Below the pieces are notes generated by a model that saw only the letters and a list, made by a program, of their open reading frames with translations, was not told the DNA's origin and searched no databases. Source: Chitinophaga niabensis (GTDB lineage Bacteria > Bacteroidota > Bacteroidia > Chitinophagales > Chitinophagaceae). Taken from it: 64,000 bases of DNA. The DNA lies in contig NZ_CP154260.1 of NCBI RefSeq assembly GCF_039545795.1, positions 6,639,001 to 6,703,000 on the forward strand. Reading direction: 5' to 3'. This document shows positions 35,522 to 44,300 of the stretch, piece by piece (within the stretch, counting starts at the first letter, position 1; each line of letters begins with the position of its first letter). The position numbers and the translations under genes were made by a program.

Positions 35522-37660
35522 TTAAAGTTTACTGTGGATTGGTGTCATGGGGAGGCTGAATTTTCCTGGGTAACAATACCGCAACAGAAAATGTAGCACC
35601 CCTCCATTGCCCTGTGTAAAACCAGGTACCGGTTGTTTTTCATTCTCTACCAGCCAATATGAGCCATACCTAGCATGCGTCTTTTTTAGTCTCATTATGA
35701 GTTGTGCTATCCATTCAGCCCGTTCCATCCATTGATCATCCTGTAATAGTTGATAGGCTTCGAGATAGACTTCTCCTAATCCACTTAAACCATTATATAG
35801 ACTAGAATTCCCCGTTAGTAGCATTTTAGGGTGAATATTCAATGCGCCGGTAGCAAATTCTTTATATGTCTGGTCTCTGACTATGGCGTAGCCTTTTATA
35901 AAGGCTAGAGCAATTCCTGGATTACCATCATACCACCATGGTGATATTTTGCCTCCTTTTGAAGAATGCCACTCAATAATGTTTTTTTGCTTGAATGAAT
36001 TATTCATTAGCCATTGAAGGCCTCGCTCTGCAGCTGCTAAAGACCGACTATCATTATAATGTTGTGCATATTCCAGTAAAAAATAGATAATGCCGGATAT
36101 ACCATTCGCGAAACCTTTTGTTACTCTTGTTGTTTGATCACGTGTCCATGCTCCCTGTTCGGTTTGTTTGTTCAGTAAATGACTAACATATTCTTGTAAA
36201 CGAATATTTATTTCTTCTTTCCCAGCTGTGATAGCGATCATGTTAGCCAGGCCCTGACCAGCAATACCAGATAGAATGCCATCTGAATCGGATTTTTTCC
36301 TCAATAGATCGTTTATCCAACCCCGATATTTGTCAGAGGGATCGATCAAACCATGATGTATTGCTTCTGAAAGGCAGGCCGCAATTCCATCGGTACCAAG
36401 GTATAAGCCTGGAGATGCATTTTTAATATTATTCGTGCATTTGTTCTCAATTAATGATAGTGCAAAGTTTATCGAAGGCCTGGTTATTTCAACATCAAAT
36501 CCTGCAAGATGCGCCCGGCCAAGTAAATATAACAGGCCAGCTCCCCCGTGCTGGAAATTGGTATACCAGCCTTTGGCGATCTTGTTTTTTTCTTTAATAG
36601 GGGCGTTCCGGTTTTCTGCAAACCAACCTTTTTCTTTATCCGTGAGTAATGAAGTTGATAGTGTATTGATTGTTTGCTGTATAGTTAATCTTATCTGTTC
36701 TTTGCTAAGAAAAACAGGAGTTTGTACTTTTCGGTTTGTTCTTCTCTTTAGATCGGATCTATATTGTTCTACAATTTGATGGACCGTTTTTAGTACTGGT
36801 CTTTTTTCTGCATCTGGATGAAGGCATTGAGATATAATACGGGCCATTTCCCTGTCCGGGATAAAGAACGCCACTTTGTCTTCCAGTTCTTCTACCGATG
36901 CCTGTGTCAACTTAGCCGGGGCAATATTGGTCCATGCTTGTAACATGATGGCTCCAACTGAGAAAACATCTTCCTTTATGGTAGGTGTTGATACAGCAAG
37001 CTGCTCCGGCGACATATAGCCATATGTTCCAAGCATAAAAGGAGGTGAGGGCATCTGTTTCTGAATGGAATAACTCAATTCCATATCAATTATTGCTACC
37101 TTCTGTCTGGGAGTAATTATAAAATTAGCGGAGGTCACGTCACGGTGTACGATTTGATTATTATGCAATGTATCTAGGAGGTCAATGATCTGCAGCAAAT
37201 AGCCAAGAAACCGGATCCCGAGTTTATTCCCATTAATTAATCCTTCCCGTAGATTTACTCCGTGCTCTCTGTATAAGTTCCCCAGTGTTCGCCCCTTAAT
37301 ATGCTCGATTGCCAGATAATAATTCCCGTTCTCTTCAAAGCTTCCAACAAACCGAGGTATTCTTACTTTGTCCTGCAATAATTCATGCAGTTCTTTTTGC
37401 CAGATTAATCTGTCCCTAATATCCCTGTTGTAATTATCCTTCAGCTCTCCTGCTGTTCCTTCTTTAATGACACAAACACCAAATTGGGTAAAGCTTTTAA
37501 TATAAATACACTTTACTACATCATTTTTAGGATGCTCTTTCAGACTCTTTAATATTATGTAATTATACCCAATTCGTTTCCCCCCCTTTTTCTCAACTTT
37601 CCCTTTTACCTCGGTTTCCTCAATAGGTAATGCAGTTTCAACAATGATTTCAGAGTTCAT
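35522..37660 (-). CDS. Protein kinase-LanC-like protein (LanKC-like, no lyase domain)
   Basis: The 712-residue protein has only about 30 residues before its kinase domain. The kinase (about 32-300) looks like that of class III/IV lanthipeptide synthetases: VIKEG (K66), DRLIWQKELHELL, IEHIKGRTL, HRDVTSAN (H172-N179), DME for DFG (192-194), GTYGYMSPEQ. Residues about 360-700 are a LanC-type alpha/alpha barrel with repeated G-x-x-G turns (HGGAGLLYLLGRA, SGIAGQGLANM, NGISGIIYFLLEYA). The LanC zinc sites are absent: WYDGNPG at 576-582 instead of WCxGxPG, and LYNGLSG instead of xCHGxxG. The N-terminal phospho-Ser/Thr lyase domain of about 200 residues is missing. It should phosphorylate Ser/Thr in a peptide substrate; cyclisation is doubtful. 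Its start overlaps the HTH gene by 11 bases. Confidence 0.85.
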   Translation of the reverse strand: MNSEIIVETALPIEETEVKGKVEKKGGKRIGYNYIILKSLKEHPKNDVVKCIYIKSFTQFGVCVIKEGTAGELKDNYNRDIRDRLIWQKELHELLQDKVRIPRFVGSFEENGNYYLAIEHIKGRTLGNLYREHGVNLREGLINGNKLGIRFLGYLLQIIDLLDTLHNNQIVHRDVTSANFIITPRQKVAIIDMELSYSIQKQMPSPPFMLGTYGYMSPEQLAVSTPTIKEDVFSVGAIMLQAWTNIAPAKLTQASVEELEDKVAFFIPDREMARIISQCLHPDAEKRPVLKTVHQIVEQYRSDLKRRTNRKVQTPVFLSKEQIRLTIQQTINTLSTSLLTDKEKGWFAENRNAPIKEKNKIAKGWYTNFQHGGAGLLYLLGRAHLAGFDVEITRPSINFALSLIENKCTNNIKNASPGLYLGTDGIAACLSEAIHHGLIDPSDKYRGWINDLLRKKSDSDGILSGIAGQGLANMIAITAGKEEINIRLQEYVSHLLNKQTEQGAWTRDQTTRVTKGFANGISGIIYFLLEYAQHYNDSRSLAAAERGLQWLMNNSFKQKNIIEWHSSKGGKISPWWYDGNPGIALAFIKGYAIVRDQTYKEFATGALNIHPKMLLTGNSSLYNGLSGLGEVYLEAYQLLQDDQWMERAEWIAQLIMRLKKTHARYGSYWLVENEKQPVPGFTQGNGGVLHFLLRYCYPGKFSLPMTPIHSKL

Positions 37661-38003
37661 ATAGCAGATTTAGACCCAGATCTTCAACCAGGGCTGGTAT
37701 CATAAAAGCAAATGTTGTCAAGTAGGAAATTATGTTTCGAGGGCCTTCCAGGGATCCTTTATTTGCCTCCCCCTTGGATACAAAACACGTGGCAAAATAT
37801 CCATCCTCATCATAATAAAACGTCTGTCGGCTCTGGCTGTATTTAATAGGGGCACCCTTATGTCTCATAAAATCGATATACTCATAAACGCTGGCCCTGG
37901 ATACGCCTAACCGCTCAGCGAGCTTCGCTGCATTGCCTGTGCCTTTTTTTCGTATGAGATAATCGATCCTTTCTATCCGTCTGATAGTTTCCTCGTAATA
38001 CAT
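37650..38003 (-). CDS. Small HTH-domain protein
   Basis: The 117-residue protein begins with a helix (ETIRRIERIDYLIRKKGTG) and a winged-helix HTH (NAAKLAERLGVSRASVYEYIDFMRHKGAPIKYSQSRQTFYY, about 24-64), followed by a short C-terminal tail without a known effector domain. It resembles the small DeoR/HTH_11-like proteins often near RiPP-type genes in Bacteroidota. Its stop lies 11 bases into the kinase gene, which implies translational coupling and a regulatory role in the same unit. Confidence 0.82.
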   Translation of the reverse strand: MYYEETIRRIERIDYLIRKKGTGNAAKLAERLGVSRASVYEYIDFMRHKGAPIKYSQSRQTFYYDEDGYFATCFVSKGEANKGSLEGPRNIISYLTTFAFMIPALVEDLGLNLLYEL

Positions 38004-38118
38004 GAATAAATAATTTATAGATGTTAGTTGTTAGACATGATATTGCTTTCTCATTCTAAAATGGAAGAGTTCTATGGTCAAACTGGTACCGTATTAGAAT
38101 AGTAGAATTTGCTGCTTC

Positions 38119-38340
38119 TTATAGAGATTTAAAAATCGGAGAATATTCTTCCTGACTACAACAACAACTCAGTTTTTCATTATCAATATGCGCTTTAAAA
38201 CTCTTCAGGAGATTTAAACACATATAGGCATGTCTCTCGTAAATGCTAGTATTAATGGCTGGTTTCGTATGGGATCCAGTGGCTTTAATTTGGATAAGTC
38301 GGTCAATACGCTCTAAGCGCTGCAGGGTGTCTTTTGTCAT
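38119..38340 (-). CDS. Degenerate small HTH-like protein
   Basis: The 73-residue protein starts with LQRLERIDRLIQIKATG, parallel to IRRIERIDYLIRKKGTG in the gene downstream. The rest (YERHAYMCLNLLKSFKAHI) follows the second half of the same fold but the HTH core is shortened and Cys-rich (CCC at about 59-61). It is probably a shortened duplicate of the HTH gene; it may be non-functional. Confidence 0.5.
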   Translation of the reverse strand: MTKDTLQRLERIDRLIQIKATGSHTKPAINTSIYERHAYMCLNLLKSFKAHIDNEKLSCCCSQEEYSPIFKSL

Positions 38341-38566
38341 TGGATAACACTAATTTATTTTGGTGGTAATCTCTAAGTGAGATGATTGGGTAATAACAAT
38401 AACATAGCCGTATTTAACTCTGCATCGCAATAGTTAAATATTCGCTCATATCTCAAGCTAAAAATAATGCCGGGTTAATACATCTGTATCTTCTACTATA
38501 AAGTTGAGATAATTAACATTAAAATAAAATAGCAGTTCGGACATATTTGTTGTCTTATTGGACATT

Positions 38567-39571
38567 TTACCGCCGTACTACTTCACTGGGAGGATGACCG
38601 AAGTATGCGCGGTATCTTCTGCTGAAATTCCCATAATCCCCATAGCCTACCATCTCCGATATTTTATGCATGGTAAGATTAGTGGTGAGAATGAGTTCCC
38701 TGGCGGTTTCCAGCCGGGCACGCCTTACGAATGACTGCAGTGATTCCGCATAGACTTTTTTGTAGCCTGTTTTCAGTTTGGAAACGCTGATGTTATAATC
38801 ACGGGCGATCTCTACATTGCCTAATTCACGGGATAGATTATTGAGGATGTAAGCGTGGATAGTAGTGAACAGGAGGGTGTCATCATTGGCTGGAATGGAG
38901 ACGGAGCTTTGCTCTGCATCCTTTAAGGCATTGGCGAGCAGCAAAGAAATATGTGCAGGCATTTCCAGTTCTTTCATTTTATAAGAGGGAGGGGTTTGAC
39001 GTATTTCATTAATCAGCTCATAAAGCCGGTTGACCATTATTCCTGCGGAGGGCATTACATAGGCGGATTGGTTTTTCTCCGATTTATCCAGCAGTTTTCT
39101 GATCAGATCTGAGTAAGAGGCCAGTGCCAGCAGTTGTTCTCGCGTGAAATCAATATGAAAGGATTCATACACCCCATCTTTTTCCAGCCAGGCTTTATGA
39201 CTGGCATTGCTCACATGGAAGAATCCAAACTGTCCTGCGCGTAGCCATAAGGACCCCACATCCGCCAGTTCGCAGCGGATACTTCCTTTCATCATGAAAT
39301 GAAGGGCTGATACAGGCTCGGCTGAATAAGGAGCAAGCATTACATTCTTCTTAGCAAAGAATATATGGTTGCAGACAGTGAACCCATTGATTTGCATTAC
39401 CTGGTGAATGATACTCACCGCAGCGGATTCTTCAAGTATAGCTTGGGCATAGGGATAGATATGTGAGCGATACTGCGATGGGATCTCAGTGGTAAGGGTA
39501 ATTTCTTCTTCCGGCACGCCTTTAATGATAAACCGCATGTGCGGTTTGGTTGAAAATGGATAGCTCAACAT
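38567..39571 (-). CDS. AraC-family transcriptional regulator
   Basis: The 334-residue protein ends in a typical AraC double-HTH (about 235-334): LGNVEIARDYNISVSKLKTGYKKVY, then LILTTNLTMHKISEMVGYGDYGNFSRRYRAYFGHPPSEV. The N-terminal 230 residues form a cupin-like or unassigned sensor. No signal or membrane segment is present. It stands alone with about 230 bases on its 3' side and 460 on its 5' side, so its target cannot be read from context. Confidence 0.92.
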   Translation of the reverse strand: MLSYPFSTKPHMRFIIKGVPEEEITLTTEIPSQYRSHIYPYAQAILEESAAVSIIHQVMQINGFTVCNHIFFAKKNVMLAPYSAEPVSALHFMMKGSIRCELADVGSLWLRAGQFGFFHVSNASHKAWLEKDGVYESFHIDFTREQLLALASYSDLIRKLLDKSEKNQSAYVMPSAGIMVNRLYELINEIRQTPPSYKMKELEMPAHISLLLANALKDAEQSSVSIPANDDTLLFTTIHAYILNNLSRELGNVEIARDYNISVSKLKTGYKKVYAESLQSFVRRARLETARELILTTNLTMHKISEMVGYGDYGNFSRRYRAYFGHPPSEVVRR

Positions 39572-39983
39572 GTCTGAGGGTTACTTGGTTGTCTTAAATT
39601 GGGAAAATCGGATTTAGGTTAAATAGTATTTACTGTATACTAGCCGAGTATTAATTTTAAGCTAAACTGTTAACCAAAATTAGGGCTAACTAGTGCAATT
39701 AAATCAATTAACATACGCCAAATCGCAGTCATAGTGATTTTTGATAATATTATGGCATGGCTAATACCTTATGCTTATTATTATCAGCCATTTGAAAAAT
39801 AAAGATCACAATTACTTAACATTGGAAAGTAGTATAAAAGTGAGGAATCCTAATCCACATTTGTTAATAGATGTTACTAACGCTAATGGATATCTGGTTG
39901 TGATTTGTTAAAAATACTTTCAGAAGGTTAAATGAGTTTGCGGGTTTAATGCCCATAATAGTTTACGCGTAAGCGGTAGACAA
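39572..39983. other. A/T-rich intergenic stretch
   Basis: About 410 bases separate the AraC gene start from the terminator of the NTF2-like gene. I see no reading frame, RNA gene or clear palindrome; it should contain the AraC promoter on the minus strand. Confidence 0.4.
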
Positions 39984-40014
39984 AAAAAGAGATAATCTAT
40001 GATTATCTCTTTTT
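39984..40014 (-). terminator. Terminator of the NTF2-like gene
   Basis: Fourteen-base arms (AAAAAGAGATAATC and its complement) enclose a 3-base loop; on the minus strand the stem ends in a run of T. It lies 21 bases after the stop at 40035. Confidence 0.75.
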
Positions 40015-40034
40015 AACAATATACCTGATCCTTT

Positions 40035-40505
40035 CTACCTCTCCCTATAAGCATCCCAGATCCCCGACAGATCCTGAATGATCAATATATCCCTGATCAA
40101 TCCCTCCTCAAATGTAAATATCGCGGCATAAGGGCTCCTATGCGTTGCCCCGTTCTTCTTTAATGTATAAGCATCATCGCCCAGGATAATCACACGATTC
40201 CCTGCTTCAATAAATTCCATAGGCACCTGTTGCTTAAACACCGCTACATCCTGCAATATCACATTGAAATACCGGGCCACAGCCTCCTTGCCACGAAACT
40301 CCCCACTGATCGGAGTTCCGGCAGGGATAGTAGATTTGAATTTCACATCTTCAGCTAAGATGTCTATCAATGGCTGGAAGCTCCATGTCTTGTCTGTTTC
40401 TTCCATAATGGCCTTTAGCTTTTTTACCTGGGCAGATGTTTTCTTCTCAAACATATTATTACATGCTGCCAAAAAGAGCAATGTTCCTGTGAGTACGTTT
40501 TTCAT
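40035..40505 (-). CDS. NTF2/SnoaL-like lipoprotein
   Basis: The 156-residue protein has an SPII signal with lipid-Cys15 (LLFLAACNN). The mature part follows the SnoaL-like cone fold: a helix ending in W, ILAEDVKFKSTIP, EFRGKEAVARYFNVI, VIILGDDAYTLKKNG, AIFTFEEGLIRDILIIQDLS. Such proteins bind small molecules or act as simple enzymes; the ligand is unknown. It lies 59 bases downstream of the Crp/Fnr gene on the same strand and is probably controlled with it. Confidence 0.85.
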   Translation of the reverse strand: MKNVLTGTLLFLAACNNMFEKKTSAQVKKLKAIMEETDKTWSFQPLIDILAEDVKFKSTIPAGTPISGEFRGKEAVARYFNVILQDVAVFKQQVPMEFIEAGNRVIILGDDAYTLKKNGATHRSPYAAIFTFEEGLIRDILIIQDLSGIWDAYRER

Positions 40506-40564
40506 GATGTTGATATTTGTACTTCAAAGGAACGACCATTGCGGAAGGAAATTTTTAATCTACA

Positions 40565-41140
40565 TTAAAAATTAGCTCGTAATACACTCAGGAACTGCTG
40601 GGTAATGCCAAGGTAGGAGGCGATATATTTAAGGGGAATACGTTGCTCAAGGTCCTGGTACTTTTGCCTGAACTCCTGGTACTTCTGTTCAGCGGTTTCA
40701 AACTGGTTCTGGATGATCCGGTGCTGCTGGATAACAAGGGAATTCTGATACCTGATCCTGAAGAAGCGTTCCATCTTGGGGATGTTTGTAAATATCGCAT
40801 CAAGGTCCGGCCTCGATAGCTGAAGAACTTCCGCATCTTCCAGGGCCTGGAAAAAGAAGCTCGCAGGTTTACCGGTGAAATAGCTGTAGAGATCATTGGC
40901 CCAATGGTCCCGGTCTGCCAGATGAATGACCCTTTCACGGCCTTCCTCATCTATGTAGTACATGACCAGGCACCCTTTTACGATGTAGTTCTTATACTTG
41001 CATACTTCTCCTTCTCGTAATAAAAACTCCTTTTTTCTGAGCCTGGTAAAAACAAGCCTGGAGGTAATGAATTCAATTTCCTGCTCAGTAAGATCTACGA
41101 GCTGAAGGATGTTGTGGATGATGGAAGGATGTTCGGGCAT
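40565..41140 (-). CDS. Crp/Fnr-family transcriptional regulator
   Basis: The 191-residue protein has an N-terminal cyclic-nucleotide-binding-like beta-roll (about 20-120: RKKEFLLREGEVCKYKNYIVKGCLVMYYIDEEGRERV is its core) and a C-terminal HTH (about 150-191: EQRIPLKYIASYLGITQQFLSVLRANF) of the short type common in Bacteroidota. It follows a divergent small monooxygenase-like gene (41226), 85 bases away, and may control it and the NTF2-like gene. A frameshifted second Crp/Fnr copy lies just beyond that gene. Confidence 0.92.
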   Translation of the reverse strand: MPEHPSIIHNILQLVDLTEQEIEFITSRLVFTRLRKKEFLLREGEVCKYKNYIVKGCLVMYYIDEEGRERVIHLADRDHWANDLYSYFTGKPASFFFQALEDAEVLQLSRPDLDAIFTNIPKMERFFRIRYQNSLVIQQHRIIQNQFETAEQKYQEFRQKYQDLEQRIPLKYIASYLGITQQFLSVLRANF

Positions 41141-41225
41141 ATAGAAGGTCTTTACCAGATCAAGATAGTATAATTATACTATTGTCCTTTCTCCTGTATT
41201 CCTGCAGATTTGCTTTAAAAAAAAC

Positions 41226-41495
41226 ATGGCAGTACTCATTTCAAGTAAAGTTAAAGGGCAAACCCTGGAGGGATATGAAGGTGTTTTATCAGTAGTGAAA
41301 GATCTGATCAAACAGGCACCTGGTTTCATTTTGCAATGTGCGCATCCAACTGATGATGGCTGGGCGGTTATGGAAGTATGGGAATCCAGGAAAGATGCAG
41401 ACCAGTGGTTCGCTCAGTATGTTGTTCCCCATTTGCCGCCGGGGATCCATCCGAAACGCTCCTACCAGGAACTTCACAATGTTGTATGTTTATAA
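41226..41495 (+). CDS. Small dimeric alpha/beta-barrel protein (antibiotic biosynthesis monooxygenase-like)
   Basis: The 89-residue protein has the ABM-like pattern: an opening strand (MAVLISSKVKGQT), helix EGYEGVLSVVKDLIKQAPGFI, strand CAHPTDDGWAVMEVWESRKDADQWF and a final helix/strand. Proteins of this fold act on quinones or haem-like ligands or simply bind them. It is divergent from the Crp/Fnr gene. Its stop lies one base before the Crp-like remnant. Confidence 0.75.
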   Translation: MAVLISSKVKGQTLEGYEGVLSVVKDLIKQAPGFILQCAHPTDDGWAVMEVWESRKDADQWFAQYVVPHLPPGIHPKRSYQELHNVVCL

Positions 41496-41496
41496 A

Positions 41497-41902
41497 ATGG
41501 AGCCGGGAGCAGAAATATTCTTACAATCCGTTAGGGCAATCTGCCCTAACGTGACTGATCCTGATCTCTCCCATTTCGCTTCAAAACTCACTTTCAGTGA
41601 AATAAAAAAAAAGACCTTTTTCTTCAATCGGGTAAAGTACAGAAGGCAATAGGTTTATAACAAACGGCCTGGTCCGGTCCTCTTATATCGGTCAGAACGG
41701 AAATGAAATAACCGTTGGTTTCTATGCAGAAGGGGATTACGACACGCATTAACCAGCTTTTCTTACACAAGGCCACAGCCTGTATTCTATTCAATGCCTG
41801 GAACCAACTACGATGGTTTGTCTTTCATTTGAAGATATGCAATGTATATATCAACAGCATCCAATATTTGAAAAATATGGGCGAAGTGTAAAGCCAGAAT
41901 AA
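41497..41902 (+). pseudogene. Crp/Fnr-family regulator remnant (frameshift, nonsense codon, no HTH)
   Basis: ATG 41497 gives FLQSVRAICPNVTDP, SHFASKLTFSEIKKKTFFF, the usual start of a Bacteroidota Crp/Fnr protein, and stops at 41652. In another frame the next stretch continues the same fold: FITNGLVRSSYIG, NEITVGFYAEGDY, then a TAA, then PAFLTQGHSLYSIQCLEPTT, CLSFEDMQCIYQQHPIFEKYGR. A lost T in the GGTTT run near 41653 and one nonsense codon separate the parts. The DNA-binding half is missing; the remnant ends at about 41902, next to the retron island. Confidence 0.8.
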
Positions 41903-41947
41903 TTAGTGGCATGTTGTGCCGGAATAAATTGTATCCGGATGCTTTAT

Positions 41948-43666
41948 TTATGTTAGAAGTATTTTCAAGAATGTTAACATTTCAATGCATTTGTAATACC
42001 CAAGAGTACTATCTTGGTTATCTACAAGGCGTTTTGTATATATGGAAATTGAACTGCTATGGATATAATCTATTTCATTTCTATAATCATTCAGGGAATT
42101 GGAGAAATCTGCGATTATTTTTGTAGGTGTCCACATTAATTGATATCTGAGTATTCCTGCAATCTGTTGAGATAGTGGAATATTATCCAATCCTGCTTTT
42201 CTCTTGCTTTCTTCGTTATTGATACTTTCCAATACATGTGGAAATTTACTTTTAACTTTGTTGGGGGCGCCTGGGTTTGTCCATTGTAGTGAGTAATTAT
42301 TATCTTTTAGCGTCCATTCGTAAGGTGTGCTGCGATCGTAAAAATCGTGGGAGATTTCCTCTAACACAGACCAAAATATGATATAGGCTAAAATCTCATT
42401 ATTAAAAATAAGAATATCTTTCTCAACTTGAATGCTTTTTCTGAAAAGTGTTCCATACCCAATTTTAAGTTTTTCAGCTATTCGCGTTTTAATATTACTA
42501 TCACCAATTTTTATGGTGGCTAATTGTTCAATTTCCAGAGAGAATTTCCATATTTCCTTTCTTTTAACCTCGAGTTCTGTCAGAAGAGGGAGGCTGTTTA
42601 ATAGCCGCTCATAGATGTATTTGGAGGACAATCCTGATTGTTCCGGATGTGCCTTTATGTAGTATTCATCCACCCCCTTATCCATCATTTCTGAAATATT
42701 CCAGGCTTTATTGGATGCAGTTAACAATATTATCGGTGTTGCAAAGTTCAAAGCATGGAAATCCTTTCGGATGTGTTCTGTAAGCAACACATGCCCTCCA
42801 TACTCCTCCAATTTACGGTTTGTATGATCCAGTTCGTTTAACCGTAAATCTAGAAATATTAGTTGAAACTGTTTATTGTCTAATAAATCTATTGCTTGTT
42901 CCAGAGTGCTTACGGCCGTAAGGTTTGCAGGCGGGACCCCAAATACAAACTCAAGTGCATCTTTCCAACCTCTTGCAGCTTCATCATCAATTAATAGAAC
43001 ATCTTGGTAATTTATCGGTGTACTTGCTCTGGATTTTACCGATCCGTACGGTTTCTGCTGAGCCAAGAGCCATTTGAAATAAATGCCGGCCAGTTTGTCT
43101 CGCTGATTTTGAATGCTTGGGATGCTGGTGAAATCGATTCCGGCGCTTGTAAATATTTGGAATAATCCCCAGATATTAGCTATACTATGGGAATCAAAAT
43201 AGTTTTCGGGTATCTGTAATGGCACAGTATGCACCATTTGTTGTAGCTGATCTTCTTTTAAAATGCGTTCTGTCTTTGATAGGTATGGTGCAATGCCATC
43301 AATAGAGTAATCAGTCAGTATAATTCCTTTCGTGAAAAGAATTGGGAGGAATTCATTGTCTTTTGGCAATTCTTCCTGTGTAAACATGCCGTAAATAATA
43401 ATGTTGGATAATTGGTTCAAGCTGTTTGCCGCCGTTCGGATGTGCATTGCAAACCTTAGCCCCAAGAAATCGGTAATAGTATTGCCAATTGACAATGGAA
43501 CAAAGATATTGGTATATTCTTCCTGGAGATGGTTTTTGATAAAATTGTCCATATATACATCTACATGAACATCCACATCCCAAGAGATGCTTTTGATAAC
43601 CGTATCATTTTTAAAATCATCTTTTCTAACCAGGGAGTTATCCGTTGCCAATAAACAATTAGCCAT
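41948..43666 (-). CDS. Retron accessory protein with a central response-regulator receiver domain
   Basis: The 572-residue protein carries a complete receiver domain at about 222-345: acidic pair D227/D228 (VLLIDDE), phospho-acceptor D273 (LIFLDLRL), T316 (PIILLTA) and K338 (YYIKAHP). The 220 residues before it and the 225 after it match no family I can name; the last part is mainly helical (EILAYIIFWSVLEEISHDFYD), which could be an effector or sensor. It is the last gene of the retron unit, overlapping the gene upstream by 8 bases. I expect a phospho-signal or its mimic to control it during defence. Confidence 0.7.
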   Translation of the reverse strand: MANCLLATDNSLVRKDDFKNDTVIKSISWDVDVHVDVYMDNFIKNHLQEEYTNIFVPLSIGNTITDFLGLRFAMHIRTAANSLNQLSNIIIYGMFTQEELPKDNEFLPILFTKGIILTDYSIDGIAPYLSKTERILKEDQLQQMVHTVPLQIPENYFDSHSIANIWGLFQIFTSAGIDFTSIPSIQNQRDKLAGIYFKWLLAQQKPYGSVKSRASTPINYQDVLLIDDEAARGWKDALEFVFGVPPANLTAVSTLEQAIDLLDNKQFQLIFLDLRLNELDHTNRKLEEYGGHVLLTEHIRKDFHALNFATPIILLTASNKAWNISEMMDKGVDEYYIKAHPEQSGLSSKYIYERLLNSLPLLTELEVKRKEIWKFSLEIEQLATIKIGDSNIKTRIAEKLKIGYGTLFRKSIQVEKDILIFNNEILAYIIFWSVLEEISHDFYDRSTPYEWTLKDNNYSLQWTNPGAPNKVKSKFPHVLESINNEESKRKAGLDNIPLSQQIAGILRYQLMWTPTKIIADFSNSLNDYRNEIDYIHSSSISIYTKRLVDNQDSTLGYYKCIEMLTFLKILLT

Positions 43667-44300
43667 TAATGTATTTTTTTATAAGCTTTGAAAGTTGGAA
43701 TTTGAAAGATTCAACTGTAAATTTTTGTTGAAAGTCCATCGTACCGCCGGTAATATTCAAAAGCTGGTTCAGTTGTAGGGAAAGTTCACTTTTTATGTTG
43801 AGCTCACCATTATTCGGATGATCATACAATTCCCGCCAAATTTTTTCTTTGAGAACAGCTATTTCTTCAATGTCGAATCTATCCCCAAACACCAGATAAC
43901 GGATCTCAATTGAATTATTCATTCCTTGTTCAATATATTTATTTAGGAATACTTCTAGATTATTGTACAGAATATTCACTGGTATGGATACATATTTTCC
44001 TGAAATAGTTCTGCTTCCTACTGCTCCACCAAAAAACACAACCGTTGCTTTTTTCCTGGTACGGTCAATGAGGTCTTGTCTAATTTGTACAACATTCTTT
44101 TCATGTTTGTTTCCCGGATTATCAAAGAAAGAGTCATGAAAAAGGATAATATCATCTGTAGAAAACATTCGCTCTTTTGTTTTATCCAATTCCAGTTTGG
44201 AATGGATAACGGTCAATGCGTTATTGTATTGGGCAAATTCTTTTTTTGTCCAGTTATACTTTTCCTGCCTGATAATTTTATCGTCTATCAAATAGATCAT
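43659..44300 (-). CDS. Retron accessory protein, receiver-like N-terminal part
   Basis: The 213-residue protein opens with MIYLIDDK (acidic pair D6/D7), followed by DIILFHDSFFD (D56 where a receiver has its phospho-acceptor) and a hydrophobic strand ATVVFFGG. This spacing fits a shortened or pseudo-receiver, though the conserved Thr and Lys are not obvious. The second half is helical. Its start overlaps the upstream stop by one base and its own stop overlaps the next gene by eight, so the three accessory genes are tightly coupled. Confidence 0.6.
   Translation of the reverse strand: MIYLIDDKIIRQEKYNWTKKEFAQYNNALTVIHSKLELDKTKERMFSTDDIILFHDSFFDNPGNKHEKNVVQIRQDLIDRTRKKATVVFFGGAVGSRTISGKYVSIPVNILYNNLEVFLNKYIEQGMNNSIEIRYLVFGDRFDIEEIAVLKEKIWRELYDHPNNGELNIKSELSLQLNQLLNITGGTMDFQQKFTVESFKFQLSKLIKKYING

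Noticed and set aside
35522..37660. Standard class III or class IV lanthipeptide synthetase
   Set aside because: The N-terminal lyase domain is absent and the LanC zinc ligands of class IV are absent, so the named classes do not fit.
41338..41652. A separate 104-residue plus-strand gene overlapping the small monooxygenase-like gene
   Set aside because: Its first half is an out-of-frame reading of the monooxygenase gene; only the second half, from 41497, has homology, as a Crp/Fnr remnant.
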